Program-made: the position numbers and the translations under genes
Shown here: in pieces, positions 25,825 to 44,052 of the stretch
Position numbering within the stretch: the first letter of the stretch is position 1
Layout: every line of letters begins with the position of its first letter
Assembly: GCA_019155185.1 (NCBI GenBank)
Contig: CM032800.1
Coordinates: 13,150,001 to 13,214,000 of the forward strand
Length of the DNA stretch: 64,000 nt
Direction of reading: 5' to 3'
From: Beaufortia kweichowensis
Taxonomy: Eukaryota; Chordata; Actinopteri; Cypriniformes; Gastromyzontidae
Notes under the pieces: model-generated
Database searches by the model: none
Told to the model about the DNA's origin: nothing
Seen by the model: only the letters and a program-made list of their open reading frames with translations

Positions 25825-26281
25825 TATGAAGAATAATATAAAGAATATGGTCTAATAAACCCTTTCCATGGCTATAATTTCTACATGACTGATCTGATAC
25901 ATTTCCATACCGACTCAATATAAAGTGTATTTGGTTTATTCTTGAGTTGTGTGACAGTCAGCTCATGGTGGCAGCTGGCTGGCCCCTCCTCCAGATCCTA
26001 ACTCTTTGCTAATCAGGTGTGGGGGAGGACGAGCCCGGCGGTGGGTCAGACACGCACACTGTACAAACACATCGGCAAACTAGGTGTCTAAGCTGAGCAC
26101 TAAACCACTGACTGTAGTGCTGATATCTACTTGTTTAGGCTTAAGCATATGTTTAAGCATCAACAGACATTAATCCTCCATGTCTACATCTACACCCATG
26201 TAAAACTGTGACAATGTATATAAATGAGCAACTTCCACACCTGAGTTGTCAATGGACCGTGTATATCTGTCCTGGAGTGGA

Positions 26282-26285
<4 letters not shown>

Positions 26286-26346
<61 letters not shown>
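26286..26346. repeat. (TC)n microsatellite, 61 bases
   Basis: The longest dinucleotide run in the window, about 30 TC units without interruption. Arg-Glu open frames over it are artefacts. Confidence 0.98.
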
Positions 26347-26349
<3 letters not shown>

Positions 26350-26741
26350 TGTATTGACAAAGCAATTGCAGTTGGGCTGCATAAAAACAGTATGAATTAC
26401 AAGTTTTAAAAATAAAGATATCATGAAATGTTTTTTTATCAGGCTGTATGGTTTCTACGAAGAACCTTAAACATCCACAGAACATTTCTGTTGCAGTTTT
26501 TTGTAGTTAAAAATGGTTCTATAGACTATAAAAAAATTACTTTTAAGAACTTTAAGAAAAATTCAGGGAACCAAAAATATCTCTTTCATGGCTTTGATGC
26601 AGCAAAAAAACCCTTTTTAGCACTTTTATTTTTAAGTGTTCTGACAAGCTAGAAAGAAGCCTGGTGTTAACACCAGTAAATCAACACTCATATACCAATG
26701 ATAATCCTCTGTATGTCTTATAAACACTGGGCATGGATCCA

Positions 26742-26934
26742 TTAAAGGGGTAGTTTCACCCAAAAATAAAATATCTATCATCATTTATTCATCATAATGT
26801 CATTCAAAACGTATGATTTTTTTTCTTTTGTGGAGCACAAAAGAAGAAAAGACTAAAGTCATACAGATTTGAAATGACATGAGGATGAGTAAATAAAGAA
26901 AGAATTTTCATTTTTGGATGAATTATCCCATTAA
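26742..26934. mobile_element. Angel-like MITE with internal deletion
   Basis: Starts TTAAAGGGGTAGTTTCACCC and ends ATGAATTATCCCATTAA. The outer arms are intact (TCATTTATTCATCATAATGTC facing GACATGAGGATGAGTAAATA), but the centre is missing compared with 3142-3444. Confidence 0.7.
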
Positions 26935-28250
26935 CAATCAAAAACTCTTGCTGTAGAACAAGTCTAATGCTGTGTCATGTTTTAGTTAGGTCAGTTTGGA
27001 TGTTTAGGTTAACAAAAATCACTTTGTCCTTATCATAATCACTCATGTTTGACTTATCATGTGAAATTAATGTGACTTCTGTGCCAAACGTCCACAAAAA
27101 TGTGTCGTAACACTTTGGAACTACAGCGTGGTGTTTAAGGTGCTAAAAGATTATCATACAAATTACTCTCAAGGTCTTGGCTAGAATACAAAACAAAGGC
27201 AGTAGGATTGAGATGTTAATTTGTCAAGAGATAATGCACTTTAGAGGTGTGATCCTCTGCTTTGACCAGTGCTGACCTCTGGGTAAACAGAGAGCCATTG
27301 TGACAAAACAGAGAATGTTGATTCCCTGTTCTCCGAAACAGACAAGCCCACTGTTGTTGCGTTCAGGCAAGTAATCGTGGCTTGGACTTTGGGTCTTTCC
27401 ATGTTCTATTAAGGCCTATTGAAGAGCATCAAACAGTTTTTGACAAAGTAACACAGTCTTTAAATTATTAGTTGGTGTCTCAATCATTTACCTCTGTGTT
27501 GTTGTATAATAAAACAAACAATAAACTGCACAGGCTTGCATGCTCTTCAACAGCCCAGCCAGTGGCCCAGAATAGCAGCAGCATTCCATTCCCCTCCCCT
27601 CTCTCCCCAGCAAAGACACGCTACAACAGCACCACGGGTCACATGGACTGCCACTGAGCCGGCACATCACACATTCATTCTAATGTATAAACACTCACAC
27701 CAACCAAAACACAAACAGCTAAGGAGAACAACATGTAATGACATTAAACCAGACAGCCGGATTATTGTGACAACTTTTTCTATTTCTTCAATAGACTGTT
27801 TGTTGATGTAGATTCAAATTCAAGATATCAATAGATCAATATTTTTTTCTATCTGTCCACATGTTTGTTTGTTTGCCCATTTTAAGCCTGTAGTTGTTGT
27901 TAGTTTAACTGGCATAACAAAAAATGCAGTCCACTGAAATAACATTGCACATGACATATTTACAAACAAATGTTATGTGATTAAAGAAAAATATTTAAAA
28001 ACAATAAATGTCAATAAAAATCATTCTATCTGTATGTCTATGCATGTAGTTAATAACATTAAATACCATTAAACATATCATCTAATATTAATCTATTAAT
28101 CTAATAGTCATCATTAATTAATATAATTACTGCCCATTTGCTTTATGTAACACACACTGAGTACTTCATAGAGGGATTTCCTGTTCACTTTAAATTATAC
28201 CCAGAAAAAAGGCATCCAAGAGCATTGAACAGAAATTGGCGAGTGTTTGA
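26935..28250. other. gene-free stretch upstream of cited4
   Basis: No supported gene. 27,830-28,140 is AT-rich and simple. The last 100 bases run into the cited4 promoter. Confidence 0.5.
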
Positions 28251-28297
28251 CAGAAACCGCTAGGGGTTTCTATGCACACTGATATTAAGCAGCAGGG

Positions 28298-28363
28298 CCA
28301 ATGGCAACAAAGGATAGCGAGTGAACGATAGCTCCACCTCTCCGCTTTTCTCATGTATATAAG
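28298..28363 (+). promoter_or_regulatory. cited4: cited4 core promoter: CCAAT and TATA boxes
   Basis: CCAAT lies at 28,298-28,302 and TATATAAG at 28,356-28,363, 54 bases apart. This is the classical spacing for a TATA-driven promoter and would place the transcription start near 28,388. A short inverted repeat, GAAACC / GGTTTC, lies at 28,253-28,270. The boxes are seen directly; the start site is inferred. TATA plus CCAAT suits an inducible gene. Confidence 0.65.
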
Positions 28364-28387
28364 CCTGGAGTTGACCCAGAAAACACA

Positions 28388-28547
28388 CAGAGCCGTGAGA
28401 AGACAGTGTGCAGAGCGCTTTTGTCACTGGACTATGAATGTTCACCTCTCGGACTATAAACTGTAATTCTTCATTGGATTTGCTCGTTTAAAGCTCATTG
28501 TCCTGCTGCGGTGGAGTCATTCAGCTGTGCGCGCACAGGACACTGAG
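28388..28547 (+). other. cited4: cited4 non-coding first exon
   Basis: The left border is set about 30 bases after TATATAAG. The right border is the donor GAG|GTAAGAC at 28,548. The intron runs to 29,380, where CTTCTTTTCTTGTTTTAG is a strong acceptor 14 bases before the start codon. This makes an 833-bp intron in the 5' leader, the arrangement expected for CITED genes, whose coding region is usually intact in one exon. Confidence 0.6.
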
Positions 28548-29394
28548 GTAAGACATTTCAGCAACGCTTTCCAAAACTCAACGGATGCGGCTTTATACAA
28601 CGTGCGCTACCTACGTAGACATCTACGGCTCGTGCGGCTTGTTTGCATTTAGAACGCGCGTGCGATTCTTTAGTATGCTGTCTAGGTAGGGAGCTCGCTG
28701 GGATTTGAGACACCGCCAGTGGTTTAGGGCTCGGGGTGGTAGATCCATTGTTTGTTTCGCTGCATGCCGACTTTCTTTGGGTGCACATTGTGCAGTTCTT
28801 ATTTTCTGTGCAAGCCGAGTATGAAGTCGAAGGTGTACGTGCAGTTAAATGTTATTAAAATGGAGATTTCTAATTCCGACGCGCTTTCTCCCGTATCGTC
28901 TTTTGTTGGTTAAATGATCAAATCTGTTAAAATACTTTGCATGCATTTAGCTGAAAATGGGAAGTGCGGGTTGTGTGAGCATTTTGGGACGAAGAGTAAT
29001 GCACAATTTATCTAAATGATGATGTTTGGATGTGCACCCTTGGGTCTTAAGATGTGGTAATGTTGGGTGGGCAGTCAGGTGGGCAACCTTCTCCCAACTG
29101 AGCAGTCCATGAACGTGATTACTAGTTTCTTTATCCGTGCTTTATTATTATTTTTGATATTATTTAAACTGATGTTCATTCAGTTTAAAACAAAAGACTC
29201 GGTGCTTCTTACAGTATAAAGGTTCTTTACAATAATGCCATAGTGGAACCATTCCCCCTCCAAAAAAAGCCTTTTAAATTAAAATTAAAAACACTTTCCT
29301 ATTGGCAAAACGTGAAACACAGCACCTCTGTTTTTTTACCATCCATCCAATGTTGAATTCATCTTCTTTTCTTGTTTTAGTAAGGGGAGATTCT

Positions 29395-30144
29395 ATGGCA
29401 GAGCACATGATGATGCCAATGAACCACAGTCAGGGAAACGGAAGTCTGCACGGCTACCGGATGGGCATGAACGGAGGCCTGCAGGCGGGCCCTCAACAGC
29501 ACGGACCCCAGCCCGGCCTCAGGGCGATGCCTAACGGACAGATGATGCACTATGGAGCGGGACCCCAGGGAAACATGGAGGCCGCCATGCGTCAGCGGCC
29601 CAACATGGTCGGACCTATGAACGGACAGATGGGTCACCACCAAATGCAGTCGGCTAACATGATGTTTAACAATCAGCAGCCTCAGCAGCATCACATCCAA
29701 CAGCACCAACAGCATCAACAGCACCATCACATGCATCAGGCGCAGCAACAGCAGCAGCAGCCCCCCCAGCAGCAGCAGCAGCAGCAGTACATGAGCGGAG
29801 GTCTCACCTCCCAACAGCTCATGGCCAGCATGCACCTTCAGAAACTCAACACCCAGTACCACGGACACCCGCTGGGACACATGAACGGCAACCACATGGG
29901 CAACGGGGCGCAGTTTCGCGTGGGTCAGGCCCAGCTGGCCAGCATGCAACATATGTCTGGACCTGCACTCAGTTTAAACGGTATGGACGCCGACTTGATC
30001 GATGAGGAGGTTTTGACGTCACTGGTCATGGAGCTTGGACTGGATAGGGTGCAAGAACTTCCTGAACTCTTCTTAGGACAAAACGAGTTCGATTTTATCT
30101 CGGACTTTGTGAGCAAACAGCAGCCGAGCACAGTTAGTTGCTGA
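29395..30144 (+). CDS. cited4: Cited4, CBP/p300-interacting transactivator
   Basis: A 249-aa nuclear co-regulator. CITED proteins do not bind DNA; their C-terminal CR2 region wraps around the CH1/TAZ1 domain of CBP/p300 and competes with HIF-1alpha. CR2 spans about residues 196-249, with [10 protein letters not shown], the [12 protein letters not shown] helix-and-LPEL core and the final Ser-Cys. The N-terminus [11 protein letters not shown] is the conserved CR1-like start. Residues 94-131 form a Gln/His tract. The start at 29,395 is chosen because it begins the conserved MAEH and follows the acceptor at 29,380; the upstream in-frame ATG at 29,302 would lie in the intron. GMDA-LIDEE-LTSL and ELPELFLGQ resemble CITED4 more than CITED2 (which has ELWLGQ), and the neighbouring scmh1 agrees. 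The long low-complexity middle and [12 protein letters not shown] end recall CITED2, so the paralog suffix (a or b) is left open. Confidence 0.88.
   Translation: MAEHMMMPMNHSQGNGSLHGYRMGMNGGLQAGPQQHGPQPGLRAMPNGQMMHYGAGPQGNMEAAMRQRPNMVGPMNGQMGHHQMQSANMMFNNQQPQQHHIQQHQQHQQHHHMHQAQQQQQQPPQQQQQQQYMSGGLTSQQLMASMHLQKLNTQYHGHPLGHMNGNHMGNGAQFRVGQAQLASMQHMSGPALSLNGMDADLIDEEVLTSLVMELGLDRVQELPELFLGQNEFDFISDFVSKQQPSTVSC
29674..29787 (+). repeat. cited4: CAG/CAC-rich tract coding Gln/His in Cited4
   Basis: 38 codons, nearly all glutamine or histidine (residues 94-131), ending with runs of six and seven glutamines split by two prolines. CAG and CAA are mixed in the first half, and a purer CAG run lies at the end. 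Such tracts vary in length between species. The antisense strand of this tract gives a 191-codon Leu/Val-rich open frame that is not a gene. Confidence 0.9.
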
Positions 30145-30840
30145 GCCTGAGACACTTGGGAGGCGATACGGGCGGAAAGAGAGTGATGTTACTCTTTTAT
30201 GCTATATATTTTGTGGCCACTGTCACCAAAAGAGGTGATATATTTCTGTCTACAGAAACGTGTGGTCCGGCTCCTGTCAGAGGAGAACAGTTCTGCGTCT
30301 TTCTAGCTGGAACCCTAACCTGCGTTCCTTTGGTGAATGTAACAGCATTTCAGAACTGTGAATTTGGTGCAATGTAAAGACACTCCACTCATATTTGTCT
30401 TCAGTGCAGTTTGACATTAAAGTGTATTTATTTATTGCTTTATCAGGCGTATTAACATTGAACAAACAAGCAGCAATGACTTCGTTTAGAACCTGTGGCT
30501 TAAAATTCAGTTTTTATATTGGTATTGCTAAATTGATCCTGGGTACTGTGTTTTTTTTAGACCCAGAAATTGGTCTGAAAGCTGTATGATCCAAAACTAT
30601 AGTCTTAAGTTTTGATGGACTGGTGATATTTACCAAGTTTTAGTAATCCCAAACCACCACTTGCTACACAGTGGTTAATGCCTCTATCATTACAACAGGT
30701 TTATCTGAGCTTTAGAATTGCCTTAAAACAAGTTGCTTTTATTTATTTGTCACCCCAATTTTACCCTTCCATCTTTATGGTCCAGGAGGGCTCAAATCTG
30801 TGTGTGATTTGTTAATAAAGATGGCCAAGTTTTAACTCCG
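30145..30840 (+). other. cited4: cited4 3' untranslated region with AU-rich element and poly(A) signals
   Basis: AATAAA at 30,814-30,819 is the likely main cleavage signal. An ATTAAA at 30,416-30,421 may be an earlier one. Overlapping ATTTA pentamers (ATTTATTTATT, from 30,426) form an AU-rich element of the type that destabilises short-lived mRNAs. Confidence 0.55.
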
Positions 30841-33544
30841 GCCTAATTTTTCATCAATCTCCTTTTTCATTAGGATCTTATTTGTGGAAATGCAAATGGA
30901 ATTGATCTGTCAAAGCAAAAGGCTTAGCATTTTGTAAGATTAACATGTTGACTGTTTGTGTCTTGAAATAATCTTCCTTGATCATACAGTTAAAAAATAT
31001 CAGATTTTCTCTGCTATACAAACCCACAAAGTATCTTATACATCACTAACTGATATGGACAAACTGCTACGGAAAAACTACATTTCTGATTTAAAACCTT
31101 TTGCAAAGAAACGATATCATTGGAATCAGTGGGGCAAGAACCTCACAAACAACCCTTTCTGGTTAAAACAAACATCATCATGCATAATTGGAATGACTCT
31201 TAGCTGCACTTTCACAACGATTTCATAGCATCTTCTCAGTCAGGTCACTTTTACGTTAGACATTGTGCCAGAAAACAGAATCATGCCGGCATAAAACACA
31301 AGCCTTTTACCTACATACAAATGTAATAAAGGTATGTGTATGGAAAAGGTAACATGAACTGTTAAGGTTAATCTGTGCTTACGTTGACAATACAAGGTTT
31401 TGCACAAACCCTGGGCCTGTGGTTATTGTCCTGGGAATGAAGGGCATAAAGTGTTGTCCATTTACGGATATGCTGTGGTGAGGGGGTTCTGATGGGGGAG
31501 GGCTGAAGATTGCAAAGACAAGCCGTTAACGCTCCATTGTCACTTCCTGTTCCTCTTTAGAGAAGGAAGGGTGCAAAGAGGTTATTAGTAAGACTTCTAT
31601 TAAATTACTCTCTGATTGCATTGCCCTTAAACTCAAAATAAGGCTTTTGACAGCAGAATGTAGAAATGGTTGTGGATGGGGTTTTGTAAAATGTTAGTTG
31701 CACCCTTTTTGTTTAAAAACTGTGCTATTGTTAATCCGCTAATCTGATTTGAGTTGACATTGGAAATTGAGAGATTTCTTTAAATCATCAAGCTCAATGT
31801 TGTGTTTGTAAATCTAACCTTGTGGTCCTGCTGAAGAAGTGTAGACTCATGTTTGGGATCTTAATATCTTCAATTTCTTATTGATTCCAATTCAATTTCT
31901 TAAGATCTGTCCGGCTTCAAGTGTGGACACTGCCTGACCCCATTTTCTGGATTTGGAAAGATCTATATTTATTTTGAGCAATAAAACGCATCATTTTTAA
32001 TTACATGTGCAGGTGGGTCATTCACATGGCCATAAAATATTTAGTTTATGTCCATTGATTTACATCAAGCTTTTAGGATAGAAATTATGTGTACACCTTA
32101 GGCTCTTTAACTAAACATTTGCAGAAACATCAGAATTAAATTGATGTAGTAATAAAAGCTAATACCAACTATAAAACTGTCACTCCTGCTATATTTCTGG
32201 AGGCACAGATGTAATAATTAATATTCCCAACGTGTATTAACTTGGATGTAAAAGCCACCTGATGATGTTTTGTTGAATTCTGCTCATTAGGTGTAAACAA
32301 GTAGTAAGTCTGGGTTGTTTCAAATGACATTTGTGCTGACTTTTAAAGACAGAGACAGCTCAAAAGAGAAGTGTTACACACTTTTGAATTGAACGGTGGG
32401 GGTTTTCAGCATGAGCCTGTATCACTAATCTCATGTCTTCTCTGGGGAATTCAGCTGTCCTCCAAAAGTACACGGCAGATAAAGGTGTGTGTGCAACAGG
32501 GAGAAGGTGTGTATGGTTATTTTCCTAGATGATAAAATGCAAGACTATTGTTTGGAAGAGAACAGTATGCCTTGTATCGTCTATGGGCGTCCTCAGATAA
32601 CACTACTGATCCACAGGCTCTGTGAGATAGGAACTGGGTGTAACCAATCATTACTTTCAGTTCCAAGCTAAATGTTATATAACAAAGAATAGCCAATTTC
32701 ATAATGTATCCTAATTAGGTTTGGTATGTCTTTGTGAGAGAATTTCTTTTTTCTTTTAAATTCTTGGTGTAAATCCTCTTTTAAGAAACTAGACTAGACA
32801 TACACTAAGCAGGGTGTGACAGGAGACATTTACTGTTGACTGTGTTTCTCTCTTTCTGAGGCCACCCACAATAATCTCTAAACATACACACACCTACTCT
32901 TATTTCTGTGCGTGCTCTCTGAACTGTCAACCCGAAAAGTCTTGCGTTCACTACAATTAGCAAATAAACCAGCAAGAAAATTCTTGTCTAAAAGAACAGA
33001 AAAAGAAAGAGCAAGCTAATTACTGAAATTGAGAAGGGTAGTCTGGGAAATTTTTACCCAGGGTTTTACCCAGGAGCCTTGCAGGATTATGGAGACCACC
33101 CCTTTTACGGCATATCACACGTTCAGCAATTTCTCTTTCTTACACATCTTTCCTGACAGCAGCAGTTTGTGGCTGAGGGGTTTACTAATTCAACCAATTC
33201 AACAAAGAGCGGTATGCCCTCCTTCTGAGAAACATATTTGAAAGAACAAATTAAATTGCATTAGGTACTGTAGTAAACTGGTGAATTAAATGGTTTTCCA
33301 CAGGCTGACAAAACACAACATCAGGGATTTGTTAGACATTCAGCTGTAAAGTAAACCAACAAAGCTTACTATTTACAGTAGTTATAAAGCATGTTAAATG
33401 CCAAACATAACTAATCACAAAGCTCTTTAGGACCTTTGCAGGACCTCAAAATTAGGACGTTTTTTATTTGTCTTTAAGGTTGTTTAGAGAATAAAAACAG
33501 GTTTATTCAGGTAGAACATGTTAAAAAAAGAAAAAAGTGATTTC
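30841..33544. other. gene-free stretch between cited4 and scmh1, left part
   Basis: No supported gene and no clear repeat. Open frames of 60-90 codons (for example 30,956-31,228) match nothing I know and have no splice context. Confidence 0.5.
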
Positions 33545-33770
33545 TCAGACTGATTTCACAAGAATTCTTACATAATTTACGATTTTTTACGAATTCGTAC
33601 AATGAAACAAAATAGTATGATTAATAGTAAAAAAGCAACGATGAAGGCCCTTCCTTAACGTCACTGGGGAGAAGACAAATTGTACTAAAACATACGAATG
33701 AGATCGTACGATTTTGTACAAATTAGCCAACCCGTAAAATATGTACAAATTCACGTAATATTGTGTTGGA
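33545..33770 (+). repeat. interspersed repeat, GTACAAATTAGCCAAC family, best copy
   Basis: Carries ACGAATTCGTACAATGAAAC near the left, GTCACTGGGGAGAAGAC in the middle, then ATGAGATCGTACGATTTTGT and ACAAATTAGCCAACCCGTAA on the right. Several GTAC/CGTAC words in both orientations suggest a short palindromic DNA element. Diverged copies are at 9375-9500 and 10,550-10,795. Confidence 0.6.
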
Positions 33771-33837
33771 TTTCTGGGTTCTTGAAAGCAGCACTGTCTG
33801 TATCACGTATCACGACTTGGGTGCACATGAAACTTCG

Positions 33838-34012
33838 ATGCACTATCCAAACGTGATATCCAAATATTTGTTTGTAGTTTTTTAGTGCGTTTATTGTTAT
33901 GAAAATTTGTCTAATATTTCTTTTCGAGTCTTAGACCTTTTCATCAATCTATAGCTTGCCACGATTGAATTCAACTATATGAAATATTAAAGTAAATAGT
34001 GAAATTGTAAAA
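33838..34012 (+). repeat. unclassified interspersed repeat, family A, copy 2
   Basis: Starts TGCACTATCCAAAC and continues TTATTGTTATGAAAATTTGTC, CTTAGACCTTTTCATCAATC, TATAGCTTGCCACGATTGAA and ATATTAAAGTAAATAGTGAA, in the same order as 49,800-49,990. Confidence 0.65.
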
Positions 34013-36975
34013 CCTCTAGTTTCAGATATACAATATACAAGTGCTCTTGGCTGGACTCATGTAGACTAAAAACCCTCTGATCTTAAGAGCCTATAGAAAG
34101 GCATTTCCTGCATATAAATGTTATTTTTATTAGTGAAGATTAGGGGCAGTCATGAAGGGAAAACTTAGGGTTTTTAGAGCACCATATCAGAGAAACGAGA
34201 AAATATATTGGATAAGACTAGGCCCTTACCAAACCTAACTATATCCACCAGCCGGTGCATTGTTAGCCAAAACGGAAGACCCCTTTACCAGATATTGATG
34301 TTCCAATTTGTCATAAGTTTTCACACGTATCAAAATCTTCATTATATCGGTTGATGCAATTGATGGCACATGTTCAGACAGGCCACGGCACGGAGTGTTT
34401 GACAGCTAAAATCGCTTGAGAATTGAATCGAGTGATCTCCCCCAGCTCTGTGACTTTCACCCCCTCCCTATCCACCGTTTATTGCCTTGGGCTTTTGAAG
34501 TTAAGGGCACTGTGTAAATTATTCATTTTCCTGTGTGAAGCTTCCCTCACAGCCAGGCCGGCTTCAACAAGCCACGGCAGGAGTGGCACTGTTTGTTGTT
34601 TGTCAATGTTTGTGTGTGTCTGTGTGTGTCCGTAAGAGCGGCTGTGCGTTAATCTCACTGACAGGCATGTGACTACAGATATCCTTAGCTGCACGAGTGT
34701 TAAACACTGGGACGCTGGGCTTTAACATAAGAAACCTGTGGGCAGATGGACGCCACTAAACTAAAGCCATCCAGGCAAGGTCATCCAAGTATGTACTCTG
34801 AACGTCTCCAGAGTAGTAACAGCAGAATTTCAAGTACACGGTTTTGGCAGGTTGAGGCGGGGCAGATTGAGAAAGCCATGTGGGTTTGATATTGGCCGCC
34901 AGAGATTACCATCACGCTGACAAGTGACGTATAACCGTGCAACATTTACCAAACATCAGCAGGCAACATGCTTTTTCAGATGAGATGCACAACAGCACCA
35001 GCGAGCAATAAAGTCTGTGAACACACTCAGTGGTCAGACCCATATCACAGATGGTAGATACTAAACCAGCACCTTCTGGCACAATAGTCTGCAGGCGCTC
35101 GAAGCATTCAGAACATTCTAGGAGCCCGACAGACACATTTTTATATTTGTAACATGTCTGGCTGAGAGCGCACCTGTCTACATTTCCGCTTGGATAGCAC
35201 TGAGTTTGCTGGATGCTCTTGAATTCTAAATATACTTGCTGTGATCGCAAAGACCGAAAATAACAATTGGATCCTGTGTTTTTTGACACATTTACACAGT
35301 CTTCCATATTGATAGAATCCTGTTTACAGCTTATGCCAAGTGAGACATTAGACGTTAAAGACACGTTATGAGTTCAATCATATGTAAGAAAAGGAAATAA
35401 AATTGTGTTTACAATAATGCACTATGAACAATTCCATGCAAATGTCACCATACTGATAGCTCAGATGTCAATATTTGGTAAATACTAATGTGAGAGGTCT
35501 TAACGATTAATGATTTTTTCATAGTCAGGTAAAGTGCTGTTTTCAGAATTGTCACATTCATAACAGCCCATATTCCTCATAAATGCACACATGGCCACAT
35601 TTTATGTTCGTTCATCCCTTCTCCATTTGTTGGGTATTATTGCTTCTGGTTTGTGTATTTTAATTTACAGAAAATCCAATAAAGTATGTTGCCTCTCAAA
35701 AAAAGTTGTCACATCCAATGCATGTATATTAAATGACATGATGAAACTATCCACAAAGGACTGTTCACACAGAGCAAACTCCACCCAAAGGAATAACAGT
35801 GGTTACTCACCACCACAGAGTCAGCCAAGTATCAAGTGTTTATTACAAAGGGACAATTTATACTAAAGCTAAAATAGCTCAAATAAAAACAAATATTTCT
35901 GCTTTTAAAAGATTTAGTAGGCTTGTCCTTTCATAAGAGCATTACCTCAAACAATGTTACACAAAGATTTTTTATATAATTAAAAACATGTTTGTACTTG
36001 TGTTGAACCCAGAACATTCCTAAAGATATACCTGAAAAAAATCATCACTTTTAATAGTAGATCATTAAAAAGAATAAATAGTGAAACTTCATTATTTAAA
36101 AAAGGTCTCAATGGTAAAATCTATATAGCCCAACATGAGTAAAATCACTAATGTTGGTTACACACCACACTAGTACATTCAATGGGAGTATACCAACCTT
36201 CTCCTTGCCAAGAAATAGAAAGATGTAAAAAAAGACTCTTTCTGACTAACATCTGTACAGGTTGTAATAATGCAGAGAGTATTGAAACTCCAAAACATTT
36301 ATATCAAGTTGGTCCAGCCAGTATGATTGAAAGGGGTTTTCCACACTACAAACAAGAGGAGTTTGACAGTCACGTGAACGTTATTTTCACTGTATTGGCA
36401 TGCCAGTGTGCACAAATACTCACTTTAACTGAAGGATTTGGTCAATGTGTTGTACCCTCAAATGCATCTTCCTGTTTTTTGAGAATGTGGTAAGACTTAC
36501 AGTATGTTACATCCCCCCGCTCTATACGTGCACACATGTCACTCAGTTAAAACCGCCACCAAAACACTTTCACTATGTCGTGTGGAACTCTGAATTTCAC
36601 ATTAGTTCAATAATACTTTACATGTCAACAATGTTTACTGAACAAAGCTGCTCAGCACAAGGTTTAAACATTGATTCTCATATGGTCTTAAAATAGACCT
36701 ACAAACTAGTCGCATCAGTAGTATTACAGTATATAAAGTTGAACCCATGGGAGCTTTTGTAATGGTCCATGTCCCTTTCAGCATGACGTCGCATAAATTG
36801 ATCAAACGCAACAAAAGGTTATGCTGCCCCCTTGTGATTGATAGATTATCAAGTAAAACCAGAAACAGTAAAAAGCAGGTTAGATTTCTGTAACCTTTTG
36901 ATAAAAGAAGAATTTGGGCAAACAAATTAAGGATCTAAAGAAAGCTAAAGAAAAGCTCAAGAACACTTCATATTT
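34013..36975. other. gene-free stretch between cited4 and scmh1, right part
   Basis: No supported gene. A 150-codon Cys-rich frame on the minus strand at 34,912-35,364 matches no family I know and lacks splice or promoter context. A repeat copy is at 35,425-35,568. A small GC-richer block at 34,400-34,640 is unassigned. Confidence 0.5.
35425..35568 (-). repeat. unclassified interspersed repeat, family B, copy 1
   Basis: Read on the minus strand it contains GTGACAATTCTGAAAACAGC, ACTTTACCTGACTATGAAAA, AATATTGACAT and ATCAGTATGG, matching 55,205-55,395 closely and 44,800-44,960 in part. Confidence 0.65.
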
Positions 36976-37976
36976 TTTATTTGAAGCTTACGGAGTATAA
37001 AGCTCTCAATGTATGACTTCTATCATATTGTATAAAGACGTCAAAAGTACAAACAATGTAAACATCAACGTTATAAAACACAGGCAGGAATGTATAATCG
37101 GAGTAAATGTGCGTTCACACTAGACTTTGTGTTCCCCTCACTACCAGAGAGAGACAAACGAAAAGTTTTCTTTTTTCTGCGTACAAAGGTCTGGCCTGCA
37201 AATTATATGACAAAAAGACAATTCCTCTTTTTAGAGCATCTAAATATTACATATTGACCAAAAAATACTAACCTAAAATAAAAAGTAGGAGAAGATAATA
37301 CATTTTAAAATATTATTATTAGTTGAATATAAATTATTAAAACTAAACCCCTAGGTATGTGACATCATATCCTGTCACCTATTATTGTTGTGAGGCTTAC
37401 AGTATCTCTGCATGTACGAAGTCTAGTGTGACGGCACCTTTATTGTGTTGTGTATAAAGTATGTCGGATGACGGTCTGTGGGTGAGGTGTCAATCCATCG
37501 TGTTTCCTGGATTGATCTAGTGTTTGAGAGTATTGCAGAAAATCAGTCTTGTATAAAAAGATACAAAAAGATACGCCCTAAATAATATGGGCTAGAAATA
37601 TACAAAACAATTAATCGTACGTGATAAAAACCAAGGCCTAAAAATGACCTATATACAGTCCACTTTGCTTCAGTCAAGTTCTTGGCAAGGCCACAAACAC
37701 GTGATATGTTTTGAAATGATACTAAGACAACGGGAATATAATGCGAGAACAACCGTTAAGATAAAGGTCATAAAAACGGGCATAAGAATGCTGTAATTAA
37801 TCAACGACAGAACAAAAAAGAAAAACCATGTGGTGTATCGAATGAAAGGAGGAAAGAGATATGGTCGGCGCTCAAAAGCTTGTCGACCCCTGCTACAGTA
37901 CTGCTGTGGGACGTACGGATCCCAGCATGCCATGCGTGTGCTTGGAAGGGGTAGAGTTCAAGGGTCGGACAAAAAC
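36976..37976 (-). other. scmh1: scmh1 3' untranslated region, inferred extent
   Basis: After the stop at 37,977, candidate AATAAA signals on the minus strand lie at 37,444-37,439 and 36,981-36,976. Which one is used cannot be told from sequence alone. Several short open frames here on either strand are not supported. Confidence 0.35.

Positions 37977-44052
<6,076 letters not shown>

Noticed and set aside
13985..26346. CRISPR-like or tandem-array structure
   Set aside because: The repeats are simple dinucleotide runs and scattered transposon copies; there are no regular repeat-spacer units and the genome is vertebrate.
29302..29394. Upstream in-frame ATG for cited4
   Set aside because: It lies before the strong acceptor at 29,380, so it is intronic, and the conserved MAEH start is at 29,395.
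29377..29952. 191-codon open frame antisense to cited4
   Set aside because: It is the complement of Gln/His, Met and Gly codons of cited4, giving Leu/Val/His repeats. A shadow of the real gene.
29395..30144. Naming the gene cited2
   Set aside because: The low-complexity middle and the C-terminal tail resemble CITED2, but GMDA-LIDEE, ELFLGQ and the scmh1 neighbour favour CITED4.
34912..35364. 150-codon Cys-rich open frame on the minus strand
   Set aside because: No recognisable domain, no signal peptide, no nearby promoter or splice context. Isolated open frames of this length occur by chance in 64 kb.
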